From: Drosophila pseudoobscura
Lineage: Eukaryota > Arthropoda > Insecta > Diptera > Drosophilidae
Direction: 5' to 3'
Assembly (NCBI RefSeq): GCF_009870125.1
Contig: NC_046681.1
Coordinates: 23,387,001-23,451,000, forward strand
Length of the DNA: 64,000 nt
Part shown: positions 35,701-48,700 of the stretch, one piece after another
Layout of the letters: the number at the start of each line of letters is the position of its first letter
Position numbering within the stretch: the first letter of the stretch is position 1
Notes under the pieces: model-generated
Told to the model about the DNA's origin: nothing
The model's input: the letters and a program-made list of their open reading frames with translations, nothing else
Database searches by the model: none
Position numbers and translations under genes: made by a program

Positions 35701-38700
35701 GCTGGCCTGCGTCACCAGCTCCCACTTGAGCGGATGGCAGGTGTTGGTGCTCGCCTCGCGTAGACTCTCCAGCTGGGCGCTCTCCAGCAGGTCCAGCGAC
35801 GAGGCCGTGAAGGCGGACATGTAGCACACCACCGCGAACACCATGGCGCCCAGATATTTGAGCAGATCCACGTCCCGCAGCACCCAGCGATGGGCCTTCC
35901 GTGTCCGAAAATCTACCAGGTGGCGATACAGCTTCAGTATGATGGCGCCGTAGCAGGTGATGAATCCCAGTTCCCGCAGCCAGGGCTCCAGCAGGCAGCG
36001 CTCGGTGGAGGCGGGAAAGAAATGGACGGCAACCTGCAGAAGGTCTACTTAGTACTCGATAGACATGGACAAAGGGATCACTCACAGATGCATAAAGTAA
36101 AACAATTCCCAGCAGTATCGTCTCCAGCACAGTCCACATGCCCGAGGCAATGGCCTAGAAAGTCACAACGTTAGAAAGTTACGCGTAAAGAATCCACCAC
36201 AGAAAACGCACCTTGCTCTTCCTCTGTCTAAAAACAATCACACCCAGGACCACACAGCACAGGATACAGGCGCCCAGGACAATGGCCACAAGCAGACGCA
36301 GACAGGCATCCATATTGAGGGCCTCCTCCTCCTGAAAGTTGAGGCACACCCCATGCTGATCGCAGTTTGTGCAACCGCCCGGACACGGTATGCACGAGTA
36401 GTTGTCGTAGCCCTCGGACAGTTCCACTAAATCGCCGCGGAAGCCCTGCAGCGTTGAGTTTGGCAGATAGAAGGACTCCCGACAGAGACACGTGTACACA
36501 TCCCTCGTGGCCGCCGGTTTGTTCTCCGTGAGAAGGCAGAAAGTAGTATTTCGATCACACCTGCAACGTGTTAGCAATCCATCATATATATATTCGAAGG
36601 AAGCTTCGAGCTTATAGCTCACCCGTGACGACGGCCAAACACCTCCTCCAGTCCATCGTTGCACACATCCTCATCGGCGGCAATAAAGGCAGCTGCCACA
36701 ATTCTGAAATGGTTCAAATTGATTATGATGATTGTGTGCTCCTCATTTGGTTGGTAGGTATGCAACTGCCTTCCACTCACTTGATTCTATGCTCTGTGAA
36801 TGATATGCGAAAGGGCCACAGCCAGCGGCGCGTCAACAGGTTGCAGTCGCGAAAAGGGGCGCCCCACTCCTGGGTACCGTCGCTGCTGTTCCAGGCGGCA
36901 CTGCGAAAGGAACGGGAAAACAAATATATATAGTACATATGGTTATTGGAAAGTATCCAAAAGGCAGATGGATGATGTGTGGGTTTGTAAGTGGGGTTTT
37001 TTACAGCGTGGTCTGGATTTCTGGGCACAGAAGTTGGGATAATTAATTTGAAGGAATAAATAATTGAATAATTATAGATATTACAAATTAAGAGAGTAAC
37101 GAACTTAAAGAAACCAAGGCTCTTGCCAGAAAGGCATATCCATCGCTTTGCATGCCCTAAGCAAAGGATAATGTTTCACATGAGGCTAATTATCTGAAAT
37201 ATTCAACCAAGACATCAAATGCCTTAGCAAATCTCTGGTGATTGTTCGTTGTATTAGCGATGTATCACGATTCATTTCATAGTGAAAGTGGGTAAAATTA
37301 GAGCCGCGCTGAGCTCTACTAAATATCTAAGCTATGAATACGTTATCATATATATTTTTATTTATTTTTTAAGATATTTAATAAATAAACCAATGTTTAT
37401 GTTTATTTCTAATAAAAAGAATTCATAAAATCCTGTAAAAAATCATATATAGGTACATATTTATCTCACAGTGTTATTGGGGCTTTCCAAAAATGAGAGC
37501 ATACTTTTTGGGGCAGCACAAACCAATTTCAAGAATCAAATTACCAAGAGATTATTCAACTCACCCCAATTCCCGCCAGTAAGAGCCCAAAAACGCCTTA
37601 TTATGCACCTGATCCGGTGGTATCTGCAACACACATCAACATCATTATCATTAATATCGCCCCCGCCAATCCAGCCGTATGGTATGCATACCGTGACATT
37701 ATCCCTGAATTTAACGACAACCGTGTGTATGCTCGGCGCGGCAATGGCAAAGGCCAGTAGGTTCTCGTCCTCGTTTAGGGCATAGCTGGCGATACTGTTG
37801 GCCCGACGGCTCACCTCCGCACGTGTCGGCTCATCGATGGCAATCGGAGTGTTGGCATTTGGGAATTTGTTCGATAGAAATTCAATAAACTGGCGTGCAG
37901 CATCCTCGGCAATGTCGGTGAAGTCGTAAAACTGCAAGCAACAACAAAATGAACAAGCTATTAATTGTTTGAGATGTTAAAGGCAAAATGAAATGTGTGC
38001 AAATTTATGAATAATTTAAATTCCTTCAAGAGATTCAACAGCATGCCTAAGGCTTGTTTGACACTTCATTAAAAATTCTACAGAATGGGAGTACATTTTT
38101 CCTGCTCTAGAAATGAAATTTTTGGCATTGGAATTTCGCAAAAGCTTATTTCTGTTAAGCAATTAGTACATTGAAGCATCCGTACTGGCTTTGGCAACCT
38201 GTTAATGGTGCGAATACGAACCAAAAATTACGGATACGCCGAGGCTGAGGGAGCGTCGTGATTTGCCTGACCAGGCCATTTCCCTTGGCTTAGGGCCCTG
38301 ATCCCCTTGGCCATTAATTATTCACATGGCGGCCAGGACACGTTCCGCACAGACCAACACCTTCCTTCCGCATGGAATGCACAAAAGTTTTTGTTCCGTC
38401 CGGTAAATAATACGATTTAGGACCCAAGCTGGGGCTGGGGCTGGAGCTGGAGCTGGGACTGGGACTGCACAAATGTTTTTAATCCATGTTTGTTCAGCTC
38501 TTAACTGACCAAATGTTTGTACATAATTTACACGTTACAACCGGCTCTCGAGATCTACGCACAGGAAGCAGTGCCAAAAGGAATGGCAGGGAAGGGCAAA
38601 GGCAAAGGCAAAGGCAAGTCCAACTGGGCTTTGATGACATCATTATGGCTTTCGGAAACAAAAGTAACCACAGCAAAGACATGCTCAGAGGGGATGGGAC

Positions 38701-41700
38701 TGCGACTGCGACTGCGACTGCCCGGCTGTGGGTCTGTGGGTGAGTCATGTAGCTCGACCCGGCCGCCTTTTGGCTTTTAAAACGTACATTTGCCATTAGC
38801 AGGGCCACACAGCGTATACGCTTCAAAGCTCCAAATAAATTAACAACAAGTATACAAATATTTTTGGGCGCTTGGGTATGCATTTGAGCATATCAAGGTA
38901 AGAGCAATAAGTATAAGGCACACGAAGACACGACTGGGGGAGAAAGCACCTTCTTGTGTGTGTCCTACACGGTAAGCATAATCGTAAACCTAAGGATACC
39001 TTAACCAACAAGATGTGTATATATGTACATATATTTAAGGCTTTTTGCAACATTGTCAGACATAGTTGGAGGGCATGCTACAGATCTTACATATGCACAA
39101 TGTATATAGATGTCGGGGGTGAGCAGTAGGGCTGTTGGGTTGTGTGCCGATCCAAACTGAGTTCTCTATTTTTGTACTAGCTTCTTTTTTGGATACTCAC
39201 AGTCGTATTGTTCTCTCTCAGAAATTCCTTCTTGATCTTCCTTAGAATGCTCTTCCTACAGACGACACTCTTTCACTCTCAGGCCACGCTCTCAGCAAAT
39301 ACGAATTGAAAGAATAACGGACTACTCTGCTACGTTTTTGCCTTTTGGTCCTCCTACTTGCTTCTGTACTTCTATAACAATTTCTGCTCAACGACTACAA
39401 AACCGCTTTATGGTTTATAAATCTTCAAAATATGTATATATTTATGTATCTAACCATCATCTAGCATTTGGATATATGTAGTTCCACTTTTTTCTGAAAA
39501 TTCTCCACAACTAAAGTTTCATTTAGTTTACGAATAATTAATGTCTGGGATTTTAGTTGCAACATTTGAAAATTGTATTACTTTTGTTGGACAGCTTATA
39601 GATGGCAGACCATCCACTCTACACTTCTGAAACGGATATCTTATTTTCGTCATATGATAACTTCAGTCCTAAAAACAATATACATATTACACTATAACTA
39701 TGACTATAAAATGTATTATTCTATTAAATTTCAGACGTATGAATATCAGAACGTATGTATGTACATATTGCGATCCCTGTGTCAGTCTCTCCTATAGGGA
39801 AATGTATATACCCCACCAAAAGGCATAGATAGGGTACCGCATAAATGTGTATGGAAAACACTTGTAAATAGCGGTAACCACAAAGCACAGAGCCCAGAGT
39901 GTGTGCAATAAAACATGCATACTCGTACATACATATGCAAACAAGAACATCCACATGGACATTGGTGTGCGTGCGTGTGAGTGTGTGTGCAACTATGCCA
40001 AGAGCTTAGACACACCGCAAACAGAAGCAGACGCGTACAGAGCGAGAGAGAGAGAGAGAGGGAGGGAGGAAGAGGCTGCCAAATGAAATCAGTAAGGCGC
40101 GTTATACTGACTTTTTAATGTCCATGCGAGAGCTCTCTCCGCATCTGCATCTTCCATCTCCTTCTCCTACGCTCCCCTACGTTCTCCCTCTCTCTCGCAC
40201 TGTGCACGTTTTGGCATGTACAAAATTCTTACTTATGACCATAAAAATATTTACATGGCACATGGTCGCACAGTAACGGTAGCTGTAGCTGTAGCTGTAA
40301 CTGTAGCTGTATACACGGCCTCTGTGCTTTTTTCTCTCCCATGTTTCTCCTTTGCCCTGTGCTTTTGTCATTTGCATGTTTTTCCTCTTATTTTCTATGC
40401 TTTGTGCTTAATGAATAAAATATGTCCGACACTGTGTGTTTTTTTTGTTTCTCTCCTCATGCGAGGTACTCGATGAAACACGAGGGTATATTGTATCCCA
40501 GTAATTGTATGCAACAGGCGTAACAGGAATGAGGCAGTAATTGCTACATAAAAGTAATATGTTCATTATTATCTGCTTATCATCCTTTTTCTCTCTTTTG
40601 TTCTTCAGTTGTGCCCTTTCTATTTCTGCTTTTCTTTCTAATTAAAGGGTATCTTCTAGTCGCAATAATAAACTTTTTTTTGAATAGTTTTTACTTGTTT
40701 TTTCTGTGTTTTATTTTTTGCACTTTCCTCAGGCAGAACTGCCGTTGACACTCTCTGGGAATCTCACTCTGAAGTGCGATTAGCTGTCGGTAGCCAAGGC
40801 ATTCGCATTCATTCATTCACTTGCATTCATTTCATTATTCAAAGTGACAGTGCGAATGGCATAAGCTGATTGCTACGGAAGTTTACTATGCAGCGTCGTT
40901 TTGGTCCTGTTTTGTCTTGTTTAACATATAGGACACATCGAATTAGCATAAATGATTCCATTAAATGGGAATTCATTACAATTCATTATGGATTAATATG
41001 TACTGTGAAGTGAGTCAAACATAATGATTAGTAATCGTACTATATTATTTATAGGTGGCCATAAGTAATTGGCCATATCTATCTACCTATTTACATATCT
41101 ACCTATCAGTCTCCAAATTGGTCGTGATACGGGTTAACAACTATATCCAGGTACCCTTCTGGGCATACATATATCTCTACTACATTTTTGGATACATCTT
41201 GGATACAGTACAATTGATGAAATCTACAAAAAGATCTTTACAAGATTTGTTTCTAATCAAATTTGACATCCTTCTCACTTTATCATTGCAACAAACATTT
41301 CTGAAACATCTGCCACTCAAGAATTTCGTACAATTTCTTTAACAGCAAAATCCACAGCATTGCCTTCCATAAGGAAGTCTCAATTAATCCTTCAGTTATT
41401 ATAAATATTAAAAGCTTTTTAAATTCTAAATCAAGCTGAATTGCCCTGCACTGTTTTAAATCAGTTTCATATCAATTTCGGCTTCCGCCTGTGGCAATGG
41501 CAGCAGATTTTTGTTTTAAAGCCACAGCAAAGTGCGTGTCCTGGCCAGAGCACCAGCCCATACAGTGAAGAATATATAAAAATACAATTATTAATAACTT
41601 TTATGCTTGAAAGTTGCCAGTGGAAACAGCACGTTCAGACAGACAATGAGAAGACACAACAAAAACACACACACAACAAAAGAGACCACAAGCCGAGACA

Positions 41701-44700
41701 CGGCAGTCGGCAGCTGGCAGCATGGCCAGCAACAGTAAAGCACTGGCTAAACGAGACAGCATCTTCTTTGCAGCACAACCAAAGAACCAGGCAAACAAAC
41801 ATTGAATTTAAGTAAATACAAAAATATCATTTAGACATAAAGAAGCAACGTTCTTTGGGAAATAAACTTAAAATAACATAAAAAAATTTTTAAAAATATT
41901 TAATAAAAAGAAATATGTATCAAATAATATATAGGTATTTTGTAATATATAAAAATGGGAGAAACAAAAAATCATTTGAGTTATCCTCAATGTACGCCAC
42001 AGCGAAACGGGACAGGGCCCGTTAGTATATACTGTTTAGATTTCAGTTTAGCAGAACTTTTATACCATAAATGTAGTTCATGAAAGCTACAAATTAGCGT
42101 GTGGCTGCCTCGTTTGGGAAGTGCTTAAAAGCAACAAAAAAGAATGGCATAAGTAGGAGCAGCAGCAACAACGAGAGAGCCACAATAATGCTTGACAGGC
42201 ATTCGACATGGCGTTCGCCATTGACCGCAAGGCACAGAAAAGGAGAGGGAGACTGAGAGTGTGAGAGAGCTGAATGAGAGGCAAACAAAAGCCAGGATGA
42301 TGCCCGAGCACTGGCATCTGTCAGCAGCCTGCTCCTGCTGCTATTTTTTCATGTACGTCACATTTATTACTTTGTCCCGCCTGGCTACACTTGAGATTCA
42401 AATCGATCGCATCAGATAGCAGTTCCGAGGATGCTCCATGGCAATTTATTTACACATTTCGCCAGCCATTTGCTCGTTGTTTGTCTTTTAATTATGGCCA
42501 CCCGACCAGTGGCGTCTCCGATTGCGTCAGCGGGAACTTGTTAGGGAATCGATCCGTGCACGTCATGTATCGGACCTTGTTTACCCGCCGCCTGTGGCCC
42601 GCTTGAATATTTATAGGATTCGCGTAGTTGGCTAAAAATAGCAGTAAGCGAAGTAAATTACTGGCTGATGGACTGACTGACTGCCTGATGAGACATCAGC
42701 TCAGCTGTTGGCGGTTTAAAGTCGCCCTGTTTCCGTCTCCGACCTTCTTGGCTGCAATTGTCATGCAAATTCAATTAAAATATTGTGCTAGAAGGAGCCT
42801 GGGGTTCTGGCCCCGTCACTTCATTAGCATCTTTTAATTAACTTGTTCAAGAGTCTCCAGAAAGAGGAACAGGGTAAGGAGGGGGCACAAACTGTAGCAC
42901 ATACATGTATGCATGACATGCTGTCAGGACATGCCGCAACTCTTTCGAAAATCCCGCGGTTTTTGTGTAAAACCTGCAACCGGCACTCTCCTTCCACGTG
43001 TCACTGCTTGCTACCAAGCCAACTTTCCACAGAAATCTATTTGCGTCAGACATGGCGTATGCGTAATATTTTTTACGACACTCAACAAGGCAGGCGGAAC
43101 GCACACACTCAGCGGAAAATGGGGGGGCGTGAAGCGGGTATGGGGTAGAGGATTTGAATTTCGTGAGCACAGATTTGCGTAAAGATTTGTGTCAGCACTC
43201 GGGGAGGACTGCAAAGGGGCAAAAGAATGAAAAAGTAAAAGTAGGTGGAGAGGGGAAACCAGCACACACTTTCTATGTGGGTTGCCATCTCAGCAGTTTT
43301 ATTGATTATTGCCCAACTCTGCTGCACTCTGCCCCCTCAAAGTGAAAGCACATTCTCAACTGCCGCGATGGCAATTTCGAAAATTGTCGCTAATTGTCTT
43401 TGCCTTGGGGTCGCTGGGGTTGCAAGCTGCATTGGTTCCCACAAAGTGTCCGTCAAAAGTTATGAAAAGAAAAGCGCCAGCCAAGTCAAGGTGACTGAAA
43501 GTCGCTTCTTCTTGCCACTTAAGCTGGCCGTAAGACATTCAGTTGCCGAAATTCTACCATTTCCGTTGGAATTGCAATTGCTCTTGCCAGCTACTCTCTT
43601 TTCCAAAGCCTGAAGCTGTTTTTGTAGAATTTTCTTTGGCATGAGACCCAATCATACATGAAATACATCGTTTTAATCATTTATTTAGATGAGTCACCTT
43701 TTTGCTTTCATCACTTATTGCAAAACAAAGGAAAATCCGCATCGTTTTCGCGCCATCAGCTTTTCCTTCCGATTTCGCAAAGAGTCTGGACAGCATTTGA
43801 GTGCATTTTTAGAGAGCGCATTCGTCCATGCAAAACAACTGGCGACTCCACGCACTCGGTCGTCGCTTACTTTTTCTGCCATTACCTTCGAAACGCAGAT
43901 AAAAACAGCACCAGACGGCGCCGCTAGAGTGAGAAAGAGAGTGACAGTGACAAAAGCAGAGGACGGGCGAAGGTAGAAGCAAGGCGAAAGCAAAAGCTGC
44001 GACGAAAGCATTGGCTGACTCAGACGCAGTGAGAGCGCCCAACTCTGTCACTTACAGTTAGACGCTATCAAAGTGCATTCATATTCAAGGTGAGGCATTT
44101 CCGCACTCCTTCTCCCTTGTGTCACGTTGCTCCCTGCAAACAACTATGGCTAACCTTTCAGAAACCTAAAAATCCCTATATTACACAGAGTCCTTTTCAA
44201 AGCTTTTAATATTTCATCATTTGAAAGTGTTTTTTTTTTTTTTTTTGACAAACACTTACCGGCTCATCGGGCACCATTTCCAATACTTTTGGATCGCATT
44301 TCTCTTCTGGCTTTTTGCTGTTGCTGCTGCTGCTGCTGGATGCTTCCGCTGCGGACTCTGCTGTTGTTATTGCTGCTGCTTCCGATGCAGTTGTTGTTGT
44401 GCTGGCAGTTGATAGCGTTGTTGGAAGGGGGCTTCGCTTACGCAAACGCTCTGCCCGAGTCAGAGCAGAGACAACGCTGACTGTGGGCGTTAGCTCATCA
44501 AAATCCACAGCGGAGGCATCGTGTAAATGGTACTCCTCCTGGGACTGTGACGGTCCCCCCTCGTAGGTAGCGACAGCGACAGCCCCGCGGGCGACACTCT
44601 GCTGCTGAAGGTGTGCGCGTTTATAGTAGGCCAAAAGAGCATCACGCCTGCTCTCGTAGGGGGAGGCAGTGGCTGAGTGGTGGGCGAGGCCAACTATTAA

Positions 44701-45210
44701 GAGCACCAGCAGCAAATAGAGCGTGTTTAATTGTGTGCAGCAATGGCTGCTGTTGTTGTTGCTGCTGTTGTTGGTGGTGTGGCTGCTGACGTTGCCGCTG
44801 GCGTTGACTTTGCTGCTTTTGATGATGATGCTGCTGCTGACGGCGCTGCTCCTGTTGGCGTCGCTTCTGCCGTTTGTTGATGTGGCTTTTGTTGTAGGTT
44901 TTGTTGTTCGTTGGTTTTGTTGTTGCTTTTTCAGGTGGTCTCGATCTCTTTGGTTGTTGTTGTTGTTGCAGTTGTTGTTGCTGCTGCAGTCGCTGCTGCT
45001 TTTGATGCTGCTTTTGCTGTTGTTGCTTTTGCTCTTATGTGTTTGCCTTCCTTGAGTTTTCGTTTGATTTTGGTGGCATTTCTTTTGATAATTGTTGTCT
45101 TTGTTGCTTTGCTGCTGTCGCTGCTGCTGCTGCTCCTGCATTGAACTCTCAGCTGTTTCATTTTTTGACTTTTTCGACTTTTTTGCCTTTTTCTCTATGC
45201 ACATTTCCAT
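32768..45210 (-). CDS. GPR158/GPR179-like orphan class C G-protein-coupled receptor
   Basis: Coding exons (minus): 44260-45210, 37692-37931, 37565-37623, 36781-36900, 36623-36703, 36212-36560, 36086-36154, 35632-36033, 35352-35546, 33849-34030, 33686-33797, 32768-32965. All are GT-AG with matching phases, giving about 985 residues. Order: Gln/Asn/Ser/Lys-rich N-region; hydrophobic signal-like segment (about 161-176); furin-type RLRKR (about 255-259); Cache-type domain from 318 (FYDFTDIAEDAARQF); EGF-like Cys cluster (CDRNTTFC to CTNCDQHGVC); seven helices (about 570-815); basic tail with QLEILKNKTLRQDNPH, typical of the GPR158 family. Members lack a Venus flytrap and bind RGS7-type regulators; mammalian GPR158 is reported to sense glycine. 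In melanogaster CG31760 and CG32447 are this type. The 5' start is uncertain: an acceptor at 45361 and open frame up to it allow a longer N-terminus. Confidence 0.92.
33259..33279 (-). CDS. Candidate 21-nt micro-exon (KKGSKDK) of the receptor gene
   Basis: Within the intron between exons 33686-33797 and 32768-32965 the minus strand reads TGTAG, then seven codons encoding KKGSKDK, then a strong donor AAG|GTAAGAAT. It is phase 0 on both sides, as are the flanking exons, so it can be included without changing frame. It would insert a basic heptapeptide into the cytoplasmic tail. The polypyrimidine tract is weak, as is common in regulated micro-exons. Confidence 0.5.
34031..35351 (-). other. Intron of the GPR158-like receptor
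   Basis: This is about 1.3 kb between the TM7 exon and the first tail exon. It has GA-rich, GCGA and CA-like patches (34500-34545) and no coding exon that fits phase and splice signals. Confidence 0.75.
38595..38616. repeat. GGCAAA hexanucleotide repeat
   Basis: Nearly four tandem copies of GGCAAA. A GGGCTG/GGAGCTG-like degenerate hexamer run lies just before it (38429-38466). Confidence 0.8.
39180..39445 (-). repeat. Dispersed repeat family A, copy 2 (inverted)
   Basis: Read on the minus strand it matches copy 1 over GAAGATTTATAAACC, GTAGTCGTTGAGCAGAAA, AGAAGTACAGAAGC, GTAGTCCGTTATTCTTTCAA and TCGTATTTGCTGAGAGCG. It continues as TGGCCTGAGAGTGAAAGAG and then GGAAGATCAAGAAGGAA, which resembles copy 3. 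This copy is the longest of the three. Confidence 0.65.
40279..40310. repeat. GTAGCT hexanucleotide repeat
   Basis: Five tandem copies of GTAGCT (one reads GTAACT) lie in the receptor's large intron. Confidence 0.85.
43887..44060 (-). promoter_or_regulatory. Possible internal promoter / leader exon in the receptor's large intron
   Basis: The minus strand is GC- and CT-rich here, with GAGA-type tracts and a GGCGCC box, and ends in the donor CGAAG|GTAATG near 43887/43886. Such a leader could splice to the Cache exon at 37931 and make a form lacking the signal segment. Evidence is composition and one donor only. Confidence 0.25.
44720..45130 (-). repeat. CAG/AAC/AGC triplet-rich coding tract
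   Basis: The first receptor exon encodes long runs of Gln, Asn, Ser and Lys from CAG, CAA, AAC and AGC triplets, before the hydrophobic segment. Length is likely to vary between strains. Confidence 0.85.
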
Positions 45211-45594
45211 ATCACTGATGTTGCTTTTGAATTTGAGTTTGTTTTGTTTGTCTTTCGCGTTGTTCTCGGAGGTTGGGGGGATGTTCGTCGTGGGCGTGGC
45301 AGCTTCTGCAGGTGTACAACAAAATTGTGGCACAGAAGCGCGCTCATCTGCGAAATTGAGAAAAAGTTTCGTTTAGTTTTCGACAGAAAATAAATCAATA
45401 AGTTAGGTACGCATATTTACACACTTTTAAATAAATGATTTATGTATGTTTGTAATTACTGTCGGCACATATGTAAGTGCATATGTATGATTCGTGTAAG
45501 ATTATTCATAATGTATTCAGGTATTCCTTGAACCTCTGACATAGAAACCACTGTCCGACCGCCAGTCTGTATATCAGAAATGTAGAGCATTAAT

Positions 45595-45760
45595 AAATAA
45601 GACAGAAACTACGCAATAGAGTTATCTATTTTTCCCTCAATTCGTATTTCTGCTGAGAGCGAGGCCTGAGAGCCGAAAAGAGTCGGCTCAGCCGAGTGTG
45701 GCGCGGTGATGTTGTTGAGAGAGAGTGGAAGATCAAAAGGGAAATGCTGAGAGAGCGATT
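45595..45760 (+). repeat. Dispersed repeat family A, copy 3 (partial)
   Basis: It shares GAAACTACGCA, TCGTATTT(C)TGC(T)GAGAGCG, GGCCTGAGAG and, further on, GGAAGATCAAAAGGGAAATG with copies 1 and 2. It is more diverged and lacks the GTCGTTGAGCAG block. Confidence 0.55.
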
Positions 45761-48700
45761 GGATAATGCAATTCTGTGTCGGGTATGGCGTGATCTAAGA
45801 GAGGCGGGCACGAGGAGTTTATAAATAGATTTGAAGCGAGAAAGACTTAACCACAACTTATTGCACTCCAGGCACGACAAAATGCAAGAAGAAGAAGAGC
45901 ACCCTGTCCCTCGATCTCTGACAAGACATTCTTTTATTTTACTCATTCCTTTAACTAAGATTTTGTAGATCCATATAAATATTCAAATACTATTTTATAT
46001 TATTTTAATATTTGAATATTTCCTTCAAAATATCTAAAAATTATAACCTGAACTTTGGAATCCATTGCGTCCATTAAAAGGTCTGAGATTTGAATTTTCG
46101 CTATTTTAATATTTTTACTGTGTGGCTCTTAAAGATCTGGTAAATATATTTTAGATATTCCACTGCATTTCCGCCTTGTGCCCCCTTCACCCTCTCTTTA
46201 CGAGCGACTTTACTTGGTGTTTTTTGTTCAGATGGTATTAAGGTATTGCTTCTTTGTATTTCCAATTATTACAGAGTGATTTACTTGAACGTTCCACAAG
46301 AACTGTCGTCAAATGTTTGTCAGTTCAATATTTTCCGACTGCTATATGCTCGATCAATTAGCTGTAACTGCATTCAGCAAACGAATTTATGTTGATTGCC
46401 TTTCCATCAAGTGCATTTCCCACTACGAGCAGACTCTCAGCCAGAAATAGAACCAGAAAATAGAACGTGAAATTCTATTTCCCAGAGCTCTGGCCAATTG
46501 GACAAATTTCATGGCAGCGCCAATTGGAATTTAATTGAGAAACCTTTTCAAATCGTTGTTGCTGCTCTTGGAGGTCCCTGATTGAAGGGAAAACGGTAGA
46601 GGATAGACGAAAAACGGAGAAGTCGACCATAAGAGTACTCTTAAATATGCAGCTTAATAAAAGAGAGTGTAAGGCATGATTTCGGTTTGGTTTCATTATA
46701 GGGTCCAGACATTTAAATGAAGAAAAAATGCAAATCATTTATATTTAGAATACATTTTCGGTGAATGAATAAATTAGAATGAGCTTAACTCTTTGAGAAC
46801 TTTAGATGAACTTTATCGTATCTTTAATATAATAACATTTGGTGAATATGTGACCAAAGTAAATGATATCTGTTCAGGGTATTACTGATGCTACATTCTT
46901 TTTATTTCTCCTAGACATAGCCCTATATCCAGTTAAATTGGATGTAGAAAACCTCCACTATTATTATATGCATCATCTAGTATTATCTGCTAACGAATTT
47001 TCCTACTAACTCGTTAAGCATTGTTTCCTGATACTGCAATCAACTTGTGCGTGCGTGTCCGACTGTGGTGGCTTTTGATGTAATGTAATTAAACCACTTT
47101 AAATTATTCATTCCGCACAAATGTTGTATGCGATTTTCCCTCTTGTCCTAACCTTCACCATTTCCATTTCCATCCACCGACAGTGGGAAAAAAGAGCGGT
47201 CGCTTAGTCAGTTACGTGGACCCTGGGGACTGGGCGTGGCACTTGCCACGGCACTCAAGTGTCGCCTGGTGGTATGCTACAATTGTCTGTGGCTCTCAAT
47301 CCGATTTATGAATAAGAAGAACAAGGATATGCAGGAGGGAGGGGGGGTGGTAAGAGAATATCTAGCTGGAAAGCCAAACAACCAGCCAGCCAAATACGTA
47401 GCCCATCAATGCGATGACAGGCCGCAAATTGGCCAAACCACTTCGACAAGTGCGACGTGCTGGAAGGCAAACAGGTGTAAAAACAATTTCCGCTAATTGA
47501 AATTAATTTTCATTGCAACTGCAAGCGGTGGAGGCTCCTGTTTTTTGTTTCTATTTTTGTGTTTTCCTTTTTTGGATTGGAGGACTGAAGGCCAGGCACA
47601 GTCGGAGACAGTTGGCACATGCGCCATAAACAAGTTGTGATTACGTGATTTGGCCAGATGCCAGGAGCAGCCGGCGGAGGGCAGGGGAGGGATACCTGGA
47701 AAACTATACTCTCGCATTGCCAAGAGATTTTCTTTTTTTTTTTTGTCGGAATACCTGGTACTCCTGGGTATATTTGGGTGTGCGTAGAGGCAAGCTTTGC
47801 TCTTTCTTTCTGTATGTCTATAGGGTACTATTCGCTTTCGATTGGGTAGGTTCTAAGCAGATTTCCTAGGAGAGTAGGATGAGGGGTCCATACAACGTAG
47901 CTTTGTTGGAACTAGATAAATACATGGATATTACGAGTACCATTATCGAACTATTGCCTATTTAGCGAGCCCTGAGATCTATGAACCATCTTAAAGATTC
48001 GACTGAAGGCAAATGTTCCCTTTTGGCGGGACATAAATACCACGAGGATTTTTAGAAGGTTTTGGTGCTGCCAGCTATGAGGAGAGTCTTGTCTCAATTA
48101 AATCCCTTCCCCACAAAGACGGCCTCTAAAAAAACATAAGAATCCGTTTAGAGGATGTCCCAACAGTCGTCGCTATCGATCTATGCCACCTCTTCACAGT
48201 TAGTCTTCTGTTTGCGTTGCTGGCTGGCTGGCTGAGTGGCTGGCTGTTTTCTGCCTGGCTGAGCTCACCTGGCCTCACCTTGACACTCCGCTCAACTGCA
48301 GCTAATGCGGCAAGGATGCGAGGATGCATGTACCAGTACATCGCTGTATCTGTATCGCTGTGTCTGTATCTATGCATGCCCATGTATGAAGAGGGTCTAC
48401 ATACAGTTTTTCAATTAACCAGATTTCGGTTGCCATTCTGTGTCATGTTCTGCTGTCTTGTCGTTTGTCTGTTTGCTGCCTGCCACCTGCCACCTGCCTG
48501 GTCTGTCCTGTTCTGTCCTGGTCTGGCCACGTTGCAAGTTTGCCAGTTGCTGGTTGCAACATAATTGCACAGTTTGTTTGCGGCCAAATCCCAAATCGTT
48601 TGCACTTTCCCAGAGCTTTACATTTCAATTCCGAGTTTGATTTGTTGAGGTCTATCGCTGTGACATCTCAAACATGCAAATTTCCATGGGCAAACAACAG

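Larger units (their letters stand above)
37932..44259 (-). other. Large intron of the GPR158-like receptor
   Basis: About 6.3 kb between the signal-segment exon and the Cache exon. It holds hexanucleotide repeats, one copy of dispersed repeat family A, and a GC-richer block at 43.88-44.06 kb that could be an internal promoter. Its open frames are short, overlapping on both strands and of random composition, so no nested gene is called. Confidence 0.7.

Noticed and set aside
37632-37691. Receptor Cache exon reading through without splicing
   Set aside because: The frame continues but the next exon would be out of phase. A GTATGC donor at 37691 and a GTTGCAG acceptor at 37624 give a 59-nt exon that restores the frame exactly.
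45333-45333. GTG at 45333 as the receptor start
   Set aside because: A GTG is not an acceptable start for this animal mRNA. The first in-frame ATG is at 45210, although upstream coding from another exon is possible.
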